64,000 nucleotides of DNA from PALSA-600 sp037142875 (GTDB taxonomy: Bacteria; Actinomycetota; Thermoleophilia; Gaiellales; Gaiellaceae): assembly GCA_037142875.1 (NCBI GenBank), contig JBAWZV010000003.1, forward strand, positions 1-64,000. Reading direction: 5' to 3'. This document shows positions 52,979 to 62,104 of this stretch, one piece after another. Each line of letters opens with the position of its first letter. Within the stretch, counting starts at the first letter, position 1. The position numbers were made by a program, and so were the translations under genes. The notes beneath the pieces are model-generated. The model saw only the letters and a list, made by a program, of their open reading frames with translations. It ran no database searches and was not told the DNA's origin.

Positions 52979-54940
52979 CTACTTGACCGCCGCGATGGGC
53001 TTGAGACCCTTCGCAATCGCAATCATCGTCTCGTTGGAAAGACCGTCGAGGAGCGTGTTCACGACCCAGTAGCTCGTGTCGTGAACGCGCAGCACGATCA
53101 TGTGCAGGTGCTGCCCGGAGTAGTAGAACGAGAACTCGCGGCCGTTCAGGCTGTGCTGGAAGCTCTTGTCGCCGAGGACAGGCGGGTCGGTCATGTTCGT
53201 CTCCTCGATCCCCCAGTACTCACCGGCGCCGTTCGGCATCCGGAAGACGAGCCGCACCGCCTTGTGGTGCCCCTGACCGTCCATCCAGTACATCCGTGAC
53301 GCCTTCTCCCGGTCGGGCTCGCCGTTCGAGGCGAACACCGTCGGCGCCTGGAGCTTGAAGGGCACGCGGCTGACGTATGGCTTGAGCAGATCGACCCCGG
53401 TGGTGCTGCTCTCATAGACCGACGGGGTCTGATGCGAGAGCGCCGGAGTGGCCGGCATTGAGACGGAGAGCTGGTCGTGGAACGTCTCACCGAGCACGAC
53501 CAGCACCATCACGCCCGGATCAAGCACCCGGAGCGCCGGATCGTTGGGAAGCGGCGCGACGTCGGCAGGGATCAACAGCGTCCCGAGCTCCTTCGCGGCC
53601 TCCTTCGCGCCCGCGATCGACGAGTCGAAGTAGAGCTTCGTGTGGAAGTACGTCTGCGACGGAGCATCGGCCGACGCGCCGTTTGGCGGCACGACGCTGA
53701 CGTAACCGCGCTGCGCGAGGAGGTAGCTGCCGTTGGCTGCCGAGCCCGCGATGCCGTTGCCGTTCAGCACGGTGACCGTCGTGTCGGCGGGCGCAGGCGC
53801 CTTCGTCTTCTTCACCTTCGGCTTCGTCCCGAGCGCGGCGGCGTTGGCGGCCTTCGAGCTCTGCACGTCCGGATGGGAGAACTGGTTGACCGCCTGCGCG
53901 ATCGAGTCGGTCGAGGCGTGCGTCTCGCCGACGCCGCTGATGTTCTCGATCTTCTCCTGGAAGAAGCGACCGCCGGGGAGTGTCGCCGCGAATAGCGCGT
54001 AGCTGAGCACGGTCGAGTCGTTGAACGAACCTCCCACCTCGACGTTCGTCGTGATCGCCGAGACGATCCCGGGCAGCCGTAGTGGGTCGAAGTTCCGGGC
54101 GACCTGCTGCTTCAACGACCGCACGAACGCCTGCTGGCGGGCGAGCCGGTGATAGTCGTCGTCTGTGTGGCGGAAGCGGACGAGATCAAGCGCCTGCTGG
54201 CCGCCGAGCCTCTGGTACCCAGGCTGGAGGTTGATGCTCGCGTAGTCGGAGGCGGCCGACCCGCTGTTGCGGTTGTAATAGCGCTGGTCGACGTCCATCC
54301 AGATCCCACCGAGCCGATCGACGATCTCCTTGAAGCCGTGGAAGTTGACCGTGATCAGGTAGTTGACGGGTAGGCCGGTCAGGTGCTTGACGGTGTCGAG
54401 CGTGCCCCCGGAGCCGCAGTCGGCATAGGCGGCGTTGATGCGGTTTGTCCCGAGCGAGTAGGTCTGCTTCGGGCAGTAGATCGGCACGACGAGGTCGCGC
54501 GGAAACGAAAGCAGCGAGATCGTCTTGGTGCTCGGATCTGCCCGGATGAGCATGACGGTGTCCGAGCGGGAGACCGTGGAGTACTCCGCGCCGGCCCGCT
54601 GGTCGTACCCGACGACGAGAGCGACCGCCGCGGCACGCGGGATCGTCGCGTCGAGCTGCCGCGACGCGACGACGACGTCGCTCGAGTGCGCACGGACAGA
54701 CCCGACCGACTCGTGGAACCAGAGATACGCCCCCCCAGCGACTCCGAGGCCGGCCGAGACGATCGTGAGCAGAGTTCCCAGCAGGATCCGCCCGAGCAGC
54801 CCGAGCCCCGAACGGCCGTCGTCGGGAGGCTGGCGGTAGCGCGCGATAGCGCTGATCGGACCAGGCGGGAAAACAGCGTCGCCGTTCTGGCCGTGCAGCT
54901 CGGCGCCGCGCCCGACACCTCTCTTCAGTGTGGTTCTCAT
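52979..54940 (-). CDS. LCP (LytR-CpsA-Psr) glycopolymer transferase with extra C-terminal domain
   Basis: Membrane-anchored enzyme that attaches glycopolymers to peptidoglycan. 653 residues: cytoplasmic tail, one helix (about 49-70), an LCP catalytic domain with SRSDTVMLIRADP, SFPRDLVVPI, VNFHGFKEIVDRLGGIWMDV and LDLVRFRHTDDDYHRLARQQAF, then a LytR_C domain (TTVTVLNGNGIAGSAANGSYLLAQRGY). About 200 more residues follow, ending YYSGQHLHMIVLRVHDTSYWVVNTLLDGLSNETMIAIAKGLKPI, which resembles DUF4367-type extracellular domains of anti-sigma factors. The fusion is uncommon. ATG 54938-54940. Confidence 0.88.
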   Translation of the reverse strand: MRTTLKRGVGRGAELHGQNGDAVFPPGPISAIARYRQPPDDGRSGLGLLGRILLGTLLTIVSAGLGVAGGAYLWFHESVGSVRAHSSDVVVASRQLDATIPRAAAVALVVGYDQRAGAEYSTVSRSDTVMLIRADPSTKTISLLSFPRDLVVPIYCPKQTYSLGTNRINAAYADCGSGGTLDTVKHLTGLPVNYLITVNFHGFKEIVDRLGGIWMDVDQRYYNRNSGSAASDYASINLQPGYQRLGGQQALDLVRFRHTDDDYHRLARQQAFVRSLKQQVARNFDPLRLPGIVSAITTNVEVGGSFNDSTVLSYALFAATLPGGRFFQEKIENISGVGETHASTDSIAQAVNQFSHPDVQSSKAANAAALGTKPKVKKTKAPAPADTTVTVLNGNGIAGSAANGSYLLAQRGYVSVVPPNGASADAPSQTYFHTKLYFDSSIAGAKEAAKELGTLLIPADVAPLPNDPALRVLDPGVMVLVVLGETFHDQLSVSMPATPALSHQTPSVYESSTTGVDLLKPYVSRVPFKLQAPTVFASNGEPDREKASRMYWMDGQGHHKAVRLVFRMPNGAGEYWGIEETNMTDPPVLGDKSFQHSLNGREFSFYYSGQHLHMIVLRVHDTSYWVVNTLLDGLSNETMIAIAKGLKPIAAVK

Positions 54941-55010
54941 ACAAGGGACGCGAGGCCCGAAGGCGTCAGCGCGGGACGAAGGATAGCCACCAGCCCGGGT
55001 AGCCCCGGAA

Positions 55011-55676
55011 TCAGGCCTTGGCCCGGCCGATCATGGTGCGCGCAAGCCGCGTCTCGAGCGGCAAGAGCTGGCTCTCGTCGGTCGACGGTGCGACGACGTT
55101 CATGAAGAACTCGGTGCGCCCCTTCGCGAAGAAGCCGAAGTCGGCAAACACGCTCACGGTGGTGGAGCCGCTCTTCACGGCGATCACGACACGAAAGATC
55201 GCGGCGTGCGTTCCGAGCGCCGGAACAGGGAGACGCTTCACAAGCGTGAAGGTGCTGCCGCTTCCCCCGATCGACTTCAGCAGGTCGTACTTGAGACACG
55301 TCGGCAGCTTCGGCTGAAGGATCCGGGCGAACTGGGAGTCAACCTGTTTGGCGCTCTTCAGCACCTCGACGTCGGTGTCGATCTGGATTCCGGCGCTGTC
55401 CAGCGAGTAGAGCGCTTCGGCATGGCCGGTGATCGTGAGATCGCTGTAATTCGGGTGGTAGGCCGGGCAGACCGGGATCTTCAACGCGTCGGGCTTGCGC
55501 TCTCCGCCTGACCAGCCAGGGCCAAGGTCGCTCTTGAGGAGGAGTGCCGCCGAGGCGTGCGCCTGGTCGGCTGTCGTGATGCGAACCTTCGGATCGAGCG
55601 GATCGGCGGCAAGGGCAGCCGCGCCGAGCATCGTGGCTACGACAAGCACGGCTGCGAGAGAGGCAACGCGCCTCAT
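55011..55676 (-). CDS. Secreted protein, tandem paralogue B
   Basis: A 221-residue exported protein with signal peptide (RRVASLAAVLVVATMLGAAALA). The mature domain shares with the upstream gene the pattern DQAxAxxALL...DxGxxWxGG...CPxxxPxxSDLxIxGHAEA, a QPxLxxCLxY motif and a VVAPxxxxxQLxPxE end. Two Cys (CPAYHP and TCLKYD) may pair. The ATG (55674-55676) overlaps the stop of paralogue A. No known family recognised. Position beside the LCP gene suggests an envelope role. Confidence 0.7.
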   Translation of the reverse strand: MRRVASLAAVLVVATMLGAAALAADPLDPKVRITTADQAHASAALLLKSDLGPGWSGGERKPDALKIPVCPAYHPNYSDLTITGHAEALYSLDSAGIQIDTDVEVLKSAKQVDSQFARILQPKLPTCLKYDLLKSIGGSGSTFTLVKRLPVPALGTHAAIFRVVIAVKSGSTTVSVFADFGFFAKGRTEFFMNVVAPSTDESQLLPLETRLARTMIGRAKA

Positions 55677-56323
55677 GCTGCCGCCCGTGTGATCGATGCT
55701 TGAGCCATCGCCGCCTCGAACGGTACTAGCTGGTCAGCTCCGGGGCCAGCGGGTGCGACCACGTTGAAGGCGTACTCGAGCCGACCGACACCGAAGTACA
55801 CGTAGTCGCTGATGAACTTGACCGGCCCGCGAGGCCCCTTGACCGAGAACGACGCCCGGAAGGCGGCGCTGACGTTTCCGGTCGGCGGGAACGTGAGGCG
55901 CGCGACGGTCACGTTCGACACCTTCGCCTGCTTCCGGATCTGGTACCCCAGGCAGCCCGCAAGCTCCGGCTGGATCGTCCGCTCGAAGTCAGTCCGCACC
56001 GATGCGGCGTCTGTGAGCACCTGGACGTCCTGGTTGAACGACACGTTGAACTGCGGAACGGCGAACCGTGCCTCCGCATGCCCGCTGACGATCAGATCGG
56101 ACTCCTTGGGGTCGAATCCCGGGCAGTTCGCCGCCGTGAGCTGAGACGGTCGCGTCTGCCCGCCCTGCCAGTCATGGCCGAAGTCGACTCGGTGCAGCAG
56201 CGCCGAGGTGGCCCGCGCCTGGTCGGTGGCGTTGATGCGCATCGTCGGCGCATCTGCAAGTGCCGACGGTGTGGCCACCAGCATCACGAGCGTCAGGACG
56301 ATCAGGATTCGGTGCTGGGGCAT
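55673..56323 (-). CDS. Secreted protein, tandem paralogue A
   Basis: A 216-residue exported protein with signal peptide (RILIVLTLVMLVATPSALA). About one-third of residues appear shared with paralogue B, including NCPGFDP, SDLIVSGHAEARF, QPELAGCLGYQI and NVVAPAGPGADQLVPFE. It is the first gene of the pair and overlaps paralogue B by four bases (ATGA). Tandem duplication and divergence is the simplest origin. Function unknown. Confidence 0.7.
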   Translation of the reverse strand: MPQHRILIVLTLVMLVATPSALADAPTMRINATDQARATSALLHRVDFGHDWQGGQTRPSQLTAANCPGFDPKESDLIVSGHAEARFAVPQFNVSFNQDVQVLTDAASVRTDFERTIQPELAGCLGYQIRKQAKVSNVTVARLTFPPTGNVSAAFRASFSVKGPRGPVKFISDYVYFGVGRLEYAFNVVAPAGPGADQLVPFEAAMAQASITRAAA

Positions 56324-56391
56324 GGTCCGACTTGTAGCACGCGTTGCTTAGAACCTGGCCAGAATGGCGCGGCGACGGGCCGCGGCGGACG

Positions 56392-59019
56392 TCAACCCGG
56401 ATCGGCGATGTTCTGACGCAGCCACTGCTCCGCGTCGGCGACCGAGACGCCCTTGCGACGTGCGTAGTCGGCCAGCTGATCCTGCGCAACGCGGCCGACC
56501 GAGAAGTACTTCGCCTCCGGATGGGCGAAGTAGACGCCGCTCACGGCCGCCGCGGGTGTCATCGCGAAGCTCTCGGTCAGATCCAGACCGATCGCACGGG
56601 CGTCGAGGAGATCGAAGAGCTTGGACTTCTCGCTGTGGTCGGGGCAAGCGGGATAGCCGAAGGCCGGCCGGATCCCACGAAAGCGCTCGGAGTTCAACGC
56701 CTCAGTGTCGAGACGCTCGTCGGGCGCGTACCAGTCGCGCCGCGCCCTCTCGTGGAGCCACTCGGCGAACGCCTCGGCGAGACGGTCGGCAAGCGCCTTC
56801 GCGATGATCGCGTGGTAGTCGTCGTGCTCGGTGATGAAGCCGGCAGCAACGTCCTCTGCACCGTGGATCGCCACGGCGAACGCGCCGAGGCTGTCATTCA
56901 CCGGTGCGACGTAGTCGGCGAGACACCGGTTTGGCCTCGTGTCGCCGTGGACGGACTGCTGGCGCAGGAAGCAGAACCGCGTGCCACCGGCGACGACATC
57001 GTCTCCATCGGAGTGCGCCGGCCAGAACCCGTACACGCCACGCGCCTGGAACGACCCGTCGGCGACGATCGTGTTGAGGAGGGTCAGCGCGTCGTCGTAG
57101 AGATCCTGGGCCGCCGGGTTCTCGAGGATGCCGGGGAACTTCCCCTTCAGATCCCACGCTGCGAAGAAGAACTGCCAGCTGATGTACGGCACGAGCTCCG
57201 CGATCGAAGGCTCCACCACGCGCCTCCCGAGGAACGGCAGGGTAGGCAGGTCGGCGAAGCTCACGCTGTGCGCGTGCGCGCGAGCATCCTCGATCGGCAG
57301 CAACGGCTTGCGTTCCTTGGCCGCGTACTGGTCCCGCAGGAGCTCCTGGCTATCCCGGTTTGCCTGGTCGACCTCGTCGCGCCTCGCAGGATCGAGAAGC
57401 GACGAGACGACGTCGACGACCCGGCTTGCATCGAGCACGTGCACGGTCTCCTTCCCGTACGCAGGCGCAATCCGAACAGCCGTGTGCTGGCGAGAGGTGG
57501 TCGCGCCACCGATCAGGAGCGGCACCGTGAACCCGCGTCGCTCCATCTCCTTGGCGACATCGACCATGTGGTCGAGCGACGGGGTGATCAGACCGGAGAG
57601 CCCGATGATGTCCGCGCCCGCCTCGATGGCCGTGTCGAGAATCCTCTCGGCCGGGACCATCACGCCGAGGTCGATGACCTCGTAGTTGTTGCAGCCGAGC
57701 ACGACGCCGACGATGTTCTTGCCGATGTCGTGAACATCGCCCTTTACCGTCGCGAGCACGATCGTCCCCTGTGTGCTCCCGCCGGCCTTCTCGTCCTCCA
57801 TGAAGGGTTCGAGGTAGGCGACAGCGCGCTTCATCGCGCGGGCGGACTTCACGACCTGTGGCAGGAACATCCGACCCGAGCCGAAGAGGTCGCCGACGAT
57901 CCGCATTCCGTCCATCAACGGCCCCTGGATCACGTCGAGCGGCCGCGACGAGGCCGCGCGCGCCTCCTCGGTGTCAACCTCGATGAAGTCGACGATCCCG
58001 TGGACGAGCGCGTGCGAGAGCCGTTTGCCGACGGGCGACTCACGCCAGCCGAGATCGCGCTCGCGCTTCGTCGCCTCACCGGTGACCCGTCCGGCGAGTT
58101 CGACCAGGCGATCGGTGGCATCGGGCCGTCGGGCAAAGAGGACGTCCTCGACGTGCTCGAGCAGCTCCGGCGCGATGTCCTCGTACACGGCAAGCTGCCC
58201 CGCGTTGACGATCCCCATGTCGAGACCCGCGCGAATCGCGTGGAACAGGAACGAGGCATGCATCGCCTCGCGGATCACGTCATTGCCGCGGAAGGAGAAC
58301 GAGAGGTTTGAGATGCCGCCACTCGTCGACACGCCCGGGCAGCGCTCCTTGATCGCCGGCAAGGCTGCGAGGAAGTTCTTGGCGTACGGCTCGTGCTCTT
58401 CGATCCCCGTCGCCACCGCGAGGACGTTCGGGTCGAAGATCAGGTCTTCGGGCGCGAAGCCGACGACGTCGGTCAGGAGGTCGTACGCGCGGCCGCAGAT
58501 CTCGACCCGCCGCTCCACGTCGGTCGCCTGCCCCTCCTCGTCGAACGCCATTACCACCACGCCCGCTCCGTAGTCGCGCACCTTGCGGGCCTGCTCAAGG
58601 AACGACGCCTCGCCCTCCTTGAGGCTGATCGAGTTGACGATCCCCTTGCCCTGGATGCACTGCAGACCGGCCTCGATCACCGTCCACTTGGAGCTGTCGA
58701 CCATGATCGGGAGCCGGGCGACCTCGGGCTCGGTCGCGACGACGTTCAGGAACGTGCGCATCGCCTGCTCGCCGTCGAGCAGGTCGGCATCCATGTTCAC
58801 ATCGAGGATGTTGGCGCCACCGCGCACCTGCTCGAGTGCGACCTCGACTGCGCCGGAGAAGTCCCCGGCCTCGATCAGCCGCCGAAAACGTGCCGACCCG
58901 GTGATGTTCGTACGTTCGCCGATCAGCACGAAGCCCGTGTCCGGTCCGATCTCGAACGGCTCGAGACCGCTGAACCGCGGACGTGCGTACCTGCCGGCCG
59001 TCACGCCGTCACCTGGCAT
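56392..59019 (-). CDS. metH: Methionine synthase, pterin/cobalamin/activation part (split MetH)
   Basis: B12-dependent methionine synthase without its homocysteine domain, 875 residues. The methyltetrahydrofolate (pterin) domain begins near FVLIGERTNITGSARF. The four-helix cap and B12 domain follow, with cofactor-binding His in GDVHDIGKNIV and GLSGLITPSL. The C-terminal SAM-dependent reactivation domain has RGIRPAFGYPACPDHSEK. I chose ATG 59017-59019, which overlaps the upstream homocysteine-domain gene by 11 bases; a TTG at 59055 is an alternative. The two proteins together rebuild one MetH. Product: methionine from homocysteine and methyl-THF. Confidence 0.92.
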   Translation of the reverse strand: MPGDGVTAGRYARPRFSGLEPFEIGPDTGFVLIGERTNITGSARFRRLIEAGDFSGAVEVALEQVRGGANILDVNMDADLLDGEQAMRTFLNVVATEPEVARLPIMVDSSKWTVIEAGLQCIQGKGIVNSISLKEGEASFLEQARKVRDYGAGVVVMAFDEEGQATDVERRVEICGRAYDLLTDVVGFAPEDLIFDPNVLAVATGIEEHEPYAKNFLAALPAIKERCPGVSTSGGISNLSFSFRGNDVIREAMHASFLFHAIRAGLDMGIVNAGQLAVYEDIAPELLEHVEDVLFARRPDATDRLVELAGRVTGEATKRERDLGWRESPVGKRLSHALVHGIVDFIEVDTEEARAASSRPLDVIQGPLMDGMRIVGDLFGSGRMFLPQVVKSARAMKRAVAYLEPFMEDEKAGGSTQGTIVLATVKGDVHDIGKNIVGVVLGCNNYEVIDLGVMVPAERILDTAIEAGADIIGLSGLITPSLDHMVDVAKEMERRGFTVPLLIGGATTSRQHTAVRIAPAYGKETVHVLDASRVVDVVSSLLDPARRDEVDQANRDSQELLRDQYAAKERKPLLPIEDARAHAHSVSFADLPTLPFLGRRVVEPSIAELVPYISWQFFFAAWDLKGKFPGILENPAAQDLYDDALTLLNTIVADGSFQARGVYGFWPAHSDGDDVVAGGTRFCFLRQQSVHGDTRPNRCLADYVAPVNDSLGAFAVAIHGAEDVAAGFITEHDDYHAIIAKALADRLAEAFAEWLHERARRDWYAPDERLDTEALNSERFRGIRPAFGYPACPDHSEKSKLFDLLDARAIGLDLTESFAMTPAAAVSGVYFAHPEAKYFSVGRVAQDQLADYARRKGVSVADAEQWLRQNIADPG

Positions 59020-59983
59020 GGAGACGCGGTGGGACGTCACTGACGGCCGCGGCAATCGCGGCGGTGTGCTCAGGCGTCGAGCCGCAACAGCTCCCGGCGA
59101 TGTTGACGAAGCCGGCCTGCGCGAACTCGCGTAGCAGCGAGCTCGTTACCGCTGGCGTCTCGTCGTAGCCCCCGAAGGCGTTTGGCAGCCCGGCGTTCGG
59201 GTGCACGCTGACGAGGCAGGGAGCGAGCCGTGAGAGCTCCGCGATGTACGGCCGCAGCTCGCGCGCTCCGAGCGCGCAGTTGATCCCGACGATCAGAGGG
59301 TCGGCGTGTGCAATCGACGTCCAGAACGCCTCGAGCGTCTGCCCGGAGAGCGTGCGCCCCGAGAGGTCGACGATCGTGACCGACAGCCAGAGCGGCGTAT
59401 CGGGCACGGTCTCCCGGGCGGCGACGATCGCGGCTTTCGCGTTGAGCGTGTCGAAGATCGTCTCGAGCAGAAGCACGTCGACGCCGCCTTCGACGAGCGC
59501 AGTGAACTGCTCGGCGTACGCCGCCTTGACCTCGTCGAAGCTCTTGGCGCGATACGACGGGTCGTCGACCTTCGGGCTGAGCGAGAGCGCAACGTTCAGC
59601 GGCCCCACCGACCCGGCCACGAAGCGATCGCCCGCCGCCTCCCGTGCGACCCGGGCACCTGCGAGGTTCATCTCGTACACGGCTCCCTCGAGGCCATAGT
59701 CGGCCTGACCGATCGACGTCGCCGTGAAGGTGTTCGTCGTCGTGATGTCGGCGCCCGCCGCGAGGTAGCGATCGTGGATCGAACGGACGAGGTCAGGACG
59801 GGTCAGATTGAGGAGGTCGGGGTCGCCGGTCACGTCGATCTCGTGGCCCTGGAACCGCGTGCCTTCGTAGTCCTCTCGGGTCAGCCCGGCGCCGTGCAGC
59901 ATGGTTCCCCATGCGCCGTCGAGGACGAGGATCCTCTCGTCTGCGATCCGTCTGATCTCTGCTGCTGCGTTGCGCCTCGCCAT
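59009..59983 (-). CDS. metH: Methionine synthase, homocysteine-binding part (split MetH)
   Basis: A 324-residue homocysteine S-methyltransferase domain. The barrel opens with ILVLDGAWGTMLHGAGL. Zinc ligands are the Cys in GINCALG and the Cys pair in GSCCGSTPEH; substrate motif NTFTATSIGQADYGL is also present. It ends soon after the zinc site (VPPRLHAR), exactly at the usual boundary to the pterin domain, and its TGA overlaps the start of the second gene. The closeness to the fused form suggests either a stable split or a one-base frameshift. Codon choice gives no hint of decay. ATG 59981-59983. Confidence 0.92.
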   Translation of the reverse strand: MARRNAAAEIRRIADERILVLDGAWGTMLHGAGLTREDYEGTRFQGHEIDVTGDPDLLNLTRPDLVRSIHDRYLAAGADITTTNTFTATSIGQADYGLEGAVYEMNLAGARVAREAAGDRFVAGSVGPLNVALSLSPKVDDPSYRAKSFDEVKAAYAEQFTALVEGGVDVLLLETIFDTLNAKAAIVAARETVPDTPLWLSVTIVDLSGRTLSGQTLEAFWTSIAHADPLIVGINCALGARELRPYIAELSRLAPCLVSVHPNAGLPNAFGGYDETPAVTSSLLREFAQAGFVNIAGSCCGSTPEHTAAIAAAVSDVPPRLHAR

Positions 59984-60080
59984 GTCGCCTCCGTGCCCGA
60001 AGAGGTTCGCGACATCCGTCCCGCGAGGCTCTTTAGGCGTTTGGTAACCCGGTCGCCAAGCTGCCGTTCAAAACTCTCCG

Positions 60081-60098
60081 GGAATCTCCCTGGAATCT
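60081..60098. promoter_or_regulatory. 11-bp phased direct repeat upstream of metH
   Basis: GGAATCT occurs at 60081-60087 and 60092-60098 (11-base period), which on the minus strand reads AGATTCC twice. It lies about 100 bases before the split metH start, in the 193-base gap after atpC. CCTGGA/TCCAGG and CCCGG/CCGGG can also pair around it, so either a regulator site or leader structure is possible. The rest of the gap shows nothing I recognise. Confidence 0.35.
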
Positions 60099-60176
60099 AG
60101 CGAAGGGATCCAGGCTCCCGTAGCGCCGGCGCCTGATCAGCGTGACGAGGCCGCTCGTGCGAACGACGGAAGCGCG

Positions 60177-60605
60177 CTAGCTGCGACCGGAGACGGCGAG
60201 CTGGTTCTCGGCGTGGCGGATGCGCTGCTCAACCTGCCAGCGATCCGCCGTCGACTCGCCCCGCTCGATCGCCTCGAGCTCCGCCTGAGCGGCCTCGAGC
60301 TGACCCCGAGCGCGAACGTCGTCGATCTTCCCCGCCTCTACCGCATCGTCGACGAGCGCGATCGCCCGATCCCGGAGCACCTGAAAGAACCCCGGGCCCG
60401 TTGCGAACTCGAGCACGTCCGCCCCGTCACCGGGGTGGATCCGTGTCGAGCCGGCCCGGAGCGTCGCAATCAGCGGCGCATGCCGGGCCAGCACGCCGAT
60501 CTCCCCGATCTGGCCGGGGACGATGATCAGCTCTGCCTCGCCCTCGTACGCCGCTCCATCAGGGGTGACGAGCGAGACGTCGAACTTTTTGCCGGTGCCA
60601 GCCAC
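60177..60605 (-). CDS. atpC: ATP synthase F1 epsilon subunit
   Basis: A 142-residue central-stalk subunit that couples rotation and inhibits ATP hydrolysis. N-terminal beta-sandwich (KFDVSLVTPDGAAYEGEAELIIVPGQIGEIGVLARHAPLIATL) and a C-terminal helical hairpin (KIDDVRARGQLEAAQAELEAIE). GTG 60603-60605 starts three bases after the atpD stop. The rest of the ATP synthase genes are not upstream. Confidence 0.94.
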   Translation of the reverse strand: MAGTGKKFDVSLVTPDGAAYEGEAELIIVPGQIGEIGVLARHAPLIATLRAGSTRIHPGDGADVLEFATGPGFFQVLRDRAIALVDDAVEAGKIDDVRARGQLEAAQAELEAIERGESTADRWQVEQRIRHAENQLAVSGRS

Positions 60606-60608
60606 TCG

Positions 60609-62024
60609 CTACGCCGCCGCGAGGGCCTTGCCGCGCTCGACGGCACCCTCGATCGGACCGACCATGTAGAAGGCCTGCTCCGGGAGATCGTCGTGGAGAC
60701 CGTCAATGATCTCCTTGAAGCCGCGGATCGTGTCCTCGACCTTGACGTACTCACCCGGGGTACCGGTGAAGACCTCGGCGACGTGGAACGGCTGTGAGAG
60801 GAACCGCTGCACCTTGCGGGCACGCGACACCGTCAGGCGGTCTTCGTCGGAGAGCTCCTCGATGCCGAGGATGGCGATGATGTCCTGGAGGTCCTTGTAC
60901 CGCTGCAGGATCTCCTGAACGCGCGTCGCGGTGTCGTAGTGATCGTCCGAGACGATGCCGCGGCCAAGAGCGCGCGACGTCGAGTCGAGCGGATCGACAG
61001 CCGGGTAGATGCCCTGCTCGACGAGCGCGCGCGAGAGCACGGTCGTCGAGTCGAGATGGGCGAACGTGTTGGCCGGAGCCGGGTCGGTGAGGTCGTCTGC
61101 AGGGACGTAGATCGCCTGCACCGAGGTGACCGATCCCTTGTTCGTCGAGGTGATCCGCTCCTGGAGCTGACCCATCTCGGTTGCGAGGGTCGGCTGGTAG
61201 CCGACCGCGCTCGGCATACGACCGAGAAGCGCCGATACCTCAGAACCGGCCTGGACAAACCGGAAGATGTTGTCGATGAACAGGAGCACGTCCTGGCCCT
61301 GGTCACGGAAGTACTCGGCCATGGTCAGACCGGAGAGACCGACCCGGAGACGCGCTCCCGGCGGCTCGTTCATCTGGCCGTAGCAGAGTGCGACCTTGTC
61401 GAGAACGCCCGACTCCTCCATCTCGAGGAGGAGATCGTTGCCCTCGCGGGTGCGCTCGCCGACGCCCGAGAAGACCGAGACGCCACCGTGCTGCTGCGCG
61501 ATGTTGTGGATGAGCTCCTGGATGAGGACGGTCTTGCCGACTCCGGCACCGCCGAAGAGGCCGATCTTGCCGCCACGGACGTACGGGGCGATCAGGTCGA
61601 TGACCTTGATGCCTGTCTCGAAGATCTCGACCTTGGACGAGAGATCCTGGAAGGCCGGCGGATCGCGATGGATCGGCCAGCGCTCGCTGCCTGCTGGCGG
61701 CTCGCCCTTCTCGTCGATCGCGTCACCGATCACGTTCCAGACGCGACCGAGGGTCACGTCGCCGACCGGCACCGAGATCGGTGCGCCGGTGTCGACCGCG
61801 TCAGTGCCGCGGGCGATGCCGTCGGTGGAATCCATGGCGACTGCGCGGACCCGGTTGTCGCCGAGGTGCTGCTGCACCTCCGCGATCAGCGAGCCTCCAT
61901 CGGGCCGCGTGATCCGCAGCGCCGAGTAGATCTCCGGCAGCTTGTTCGGGAACACGGCGTCGACAACCACGCCCTTGATCTCGATGAGCGTGCCGACATT
62001 CTCGTTGCTGCCGTTGTTGGCCAT
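60609..62024 (-). CDS. atpD: ATP synthase F1 beta subunit
   Basis: Catalytic F1 subunit, 471 residues. P-loop GGAGVGKT, GERTREGNDLL with the catalytic Glu, FRDQGQDVLLFIDNIFRFVQAGSEVSALLGRMPSAVGYQPTL, and the DELSEED-loop equivalent IEELSDEDRL. Shine-Dalgarno AGGAGA lies 9 bases before the ATG. Directly upstream are an anti-sigma gene and an ABC transporter, not atpG and atpA, so atpDC is separated from the rest of the operon in this genome, or the other genes lie elsewhere. Confidence 0.97.
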   Translation of the reverse strand: MANNGSNENVGTLIEIKGVVVDAVFPNKLPEIYSALRITRPDGGSLIAEVQQHLGDNRVRAVAMDSTDGIARGTDAVDTGAPISVPVGDVTLGRVWNVIGDAIDEKGEPPAGSERWPIHRDPPAFQDLSSKVEIFETGIKVIDLIAPYVRGGKIGLFGGAGVGKTVLIQELIHNIAQQHGGVSVFSGVGERTREGNDLLLEMEESGVLDKVALCYGQMNEPPGARLRVGLSGLTMAEYFRDQGQDVLLFIDNIFRFVQAGSEVSALLGRMPSAVGYQPTLATEMGQLQERITSTNKGSVTSVQAIYVPADDLTDPAPANTFAHLDSTTVLSRALVEQGIYPAVDPLDSTSRALGRGIVSDDHYDTATRVQEILQRYKDLQDIIAILGIEELSDEDRLTVSRARKVQRFLSQPFHVAEVFTGTPGEYVKVEDTIRGFKEIIDGLHDDLPEQAFYMVGPIEGAVERGKALAAA

Positions 62025-62104
62025 CGTCTCTCTCTCCTGGAAAGTTGCTTGGTCTCCGCGAGACGCCTACCGCAAACACCCGGGCGCACGGGAGCGTCGG
62101 CAGT

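Noticed and set aside
59984..60176. Cobalamin or SAM riboswitch upstream of metH
   Set aside because: I looked for the conserved B12 box and SAM-family cores on the minus strand and found none, so I report only the repeats and hairpins.
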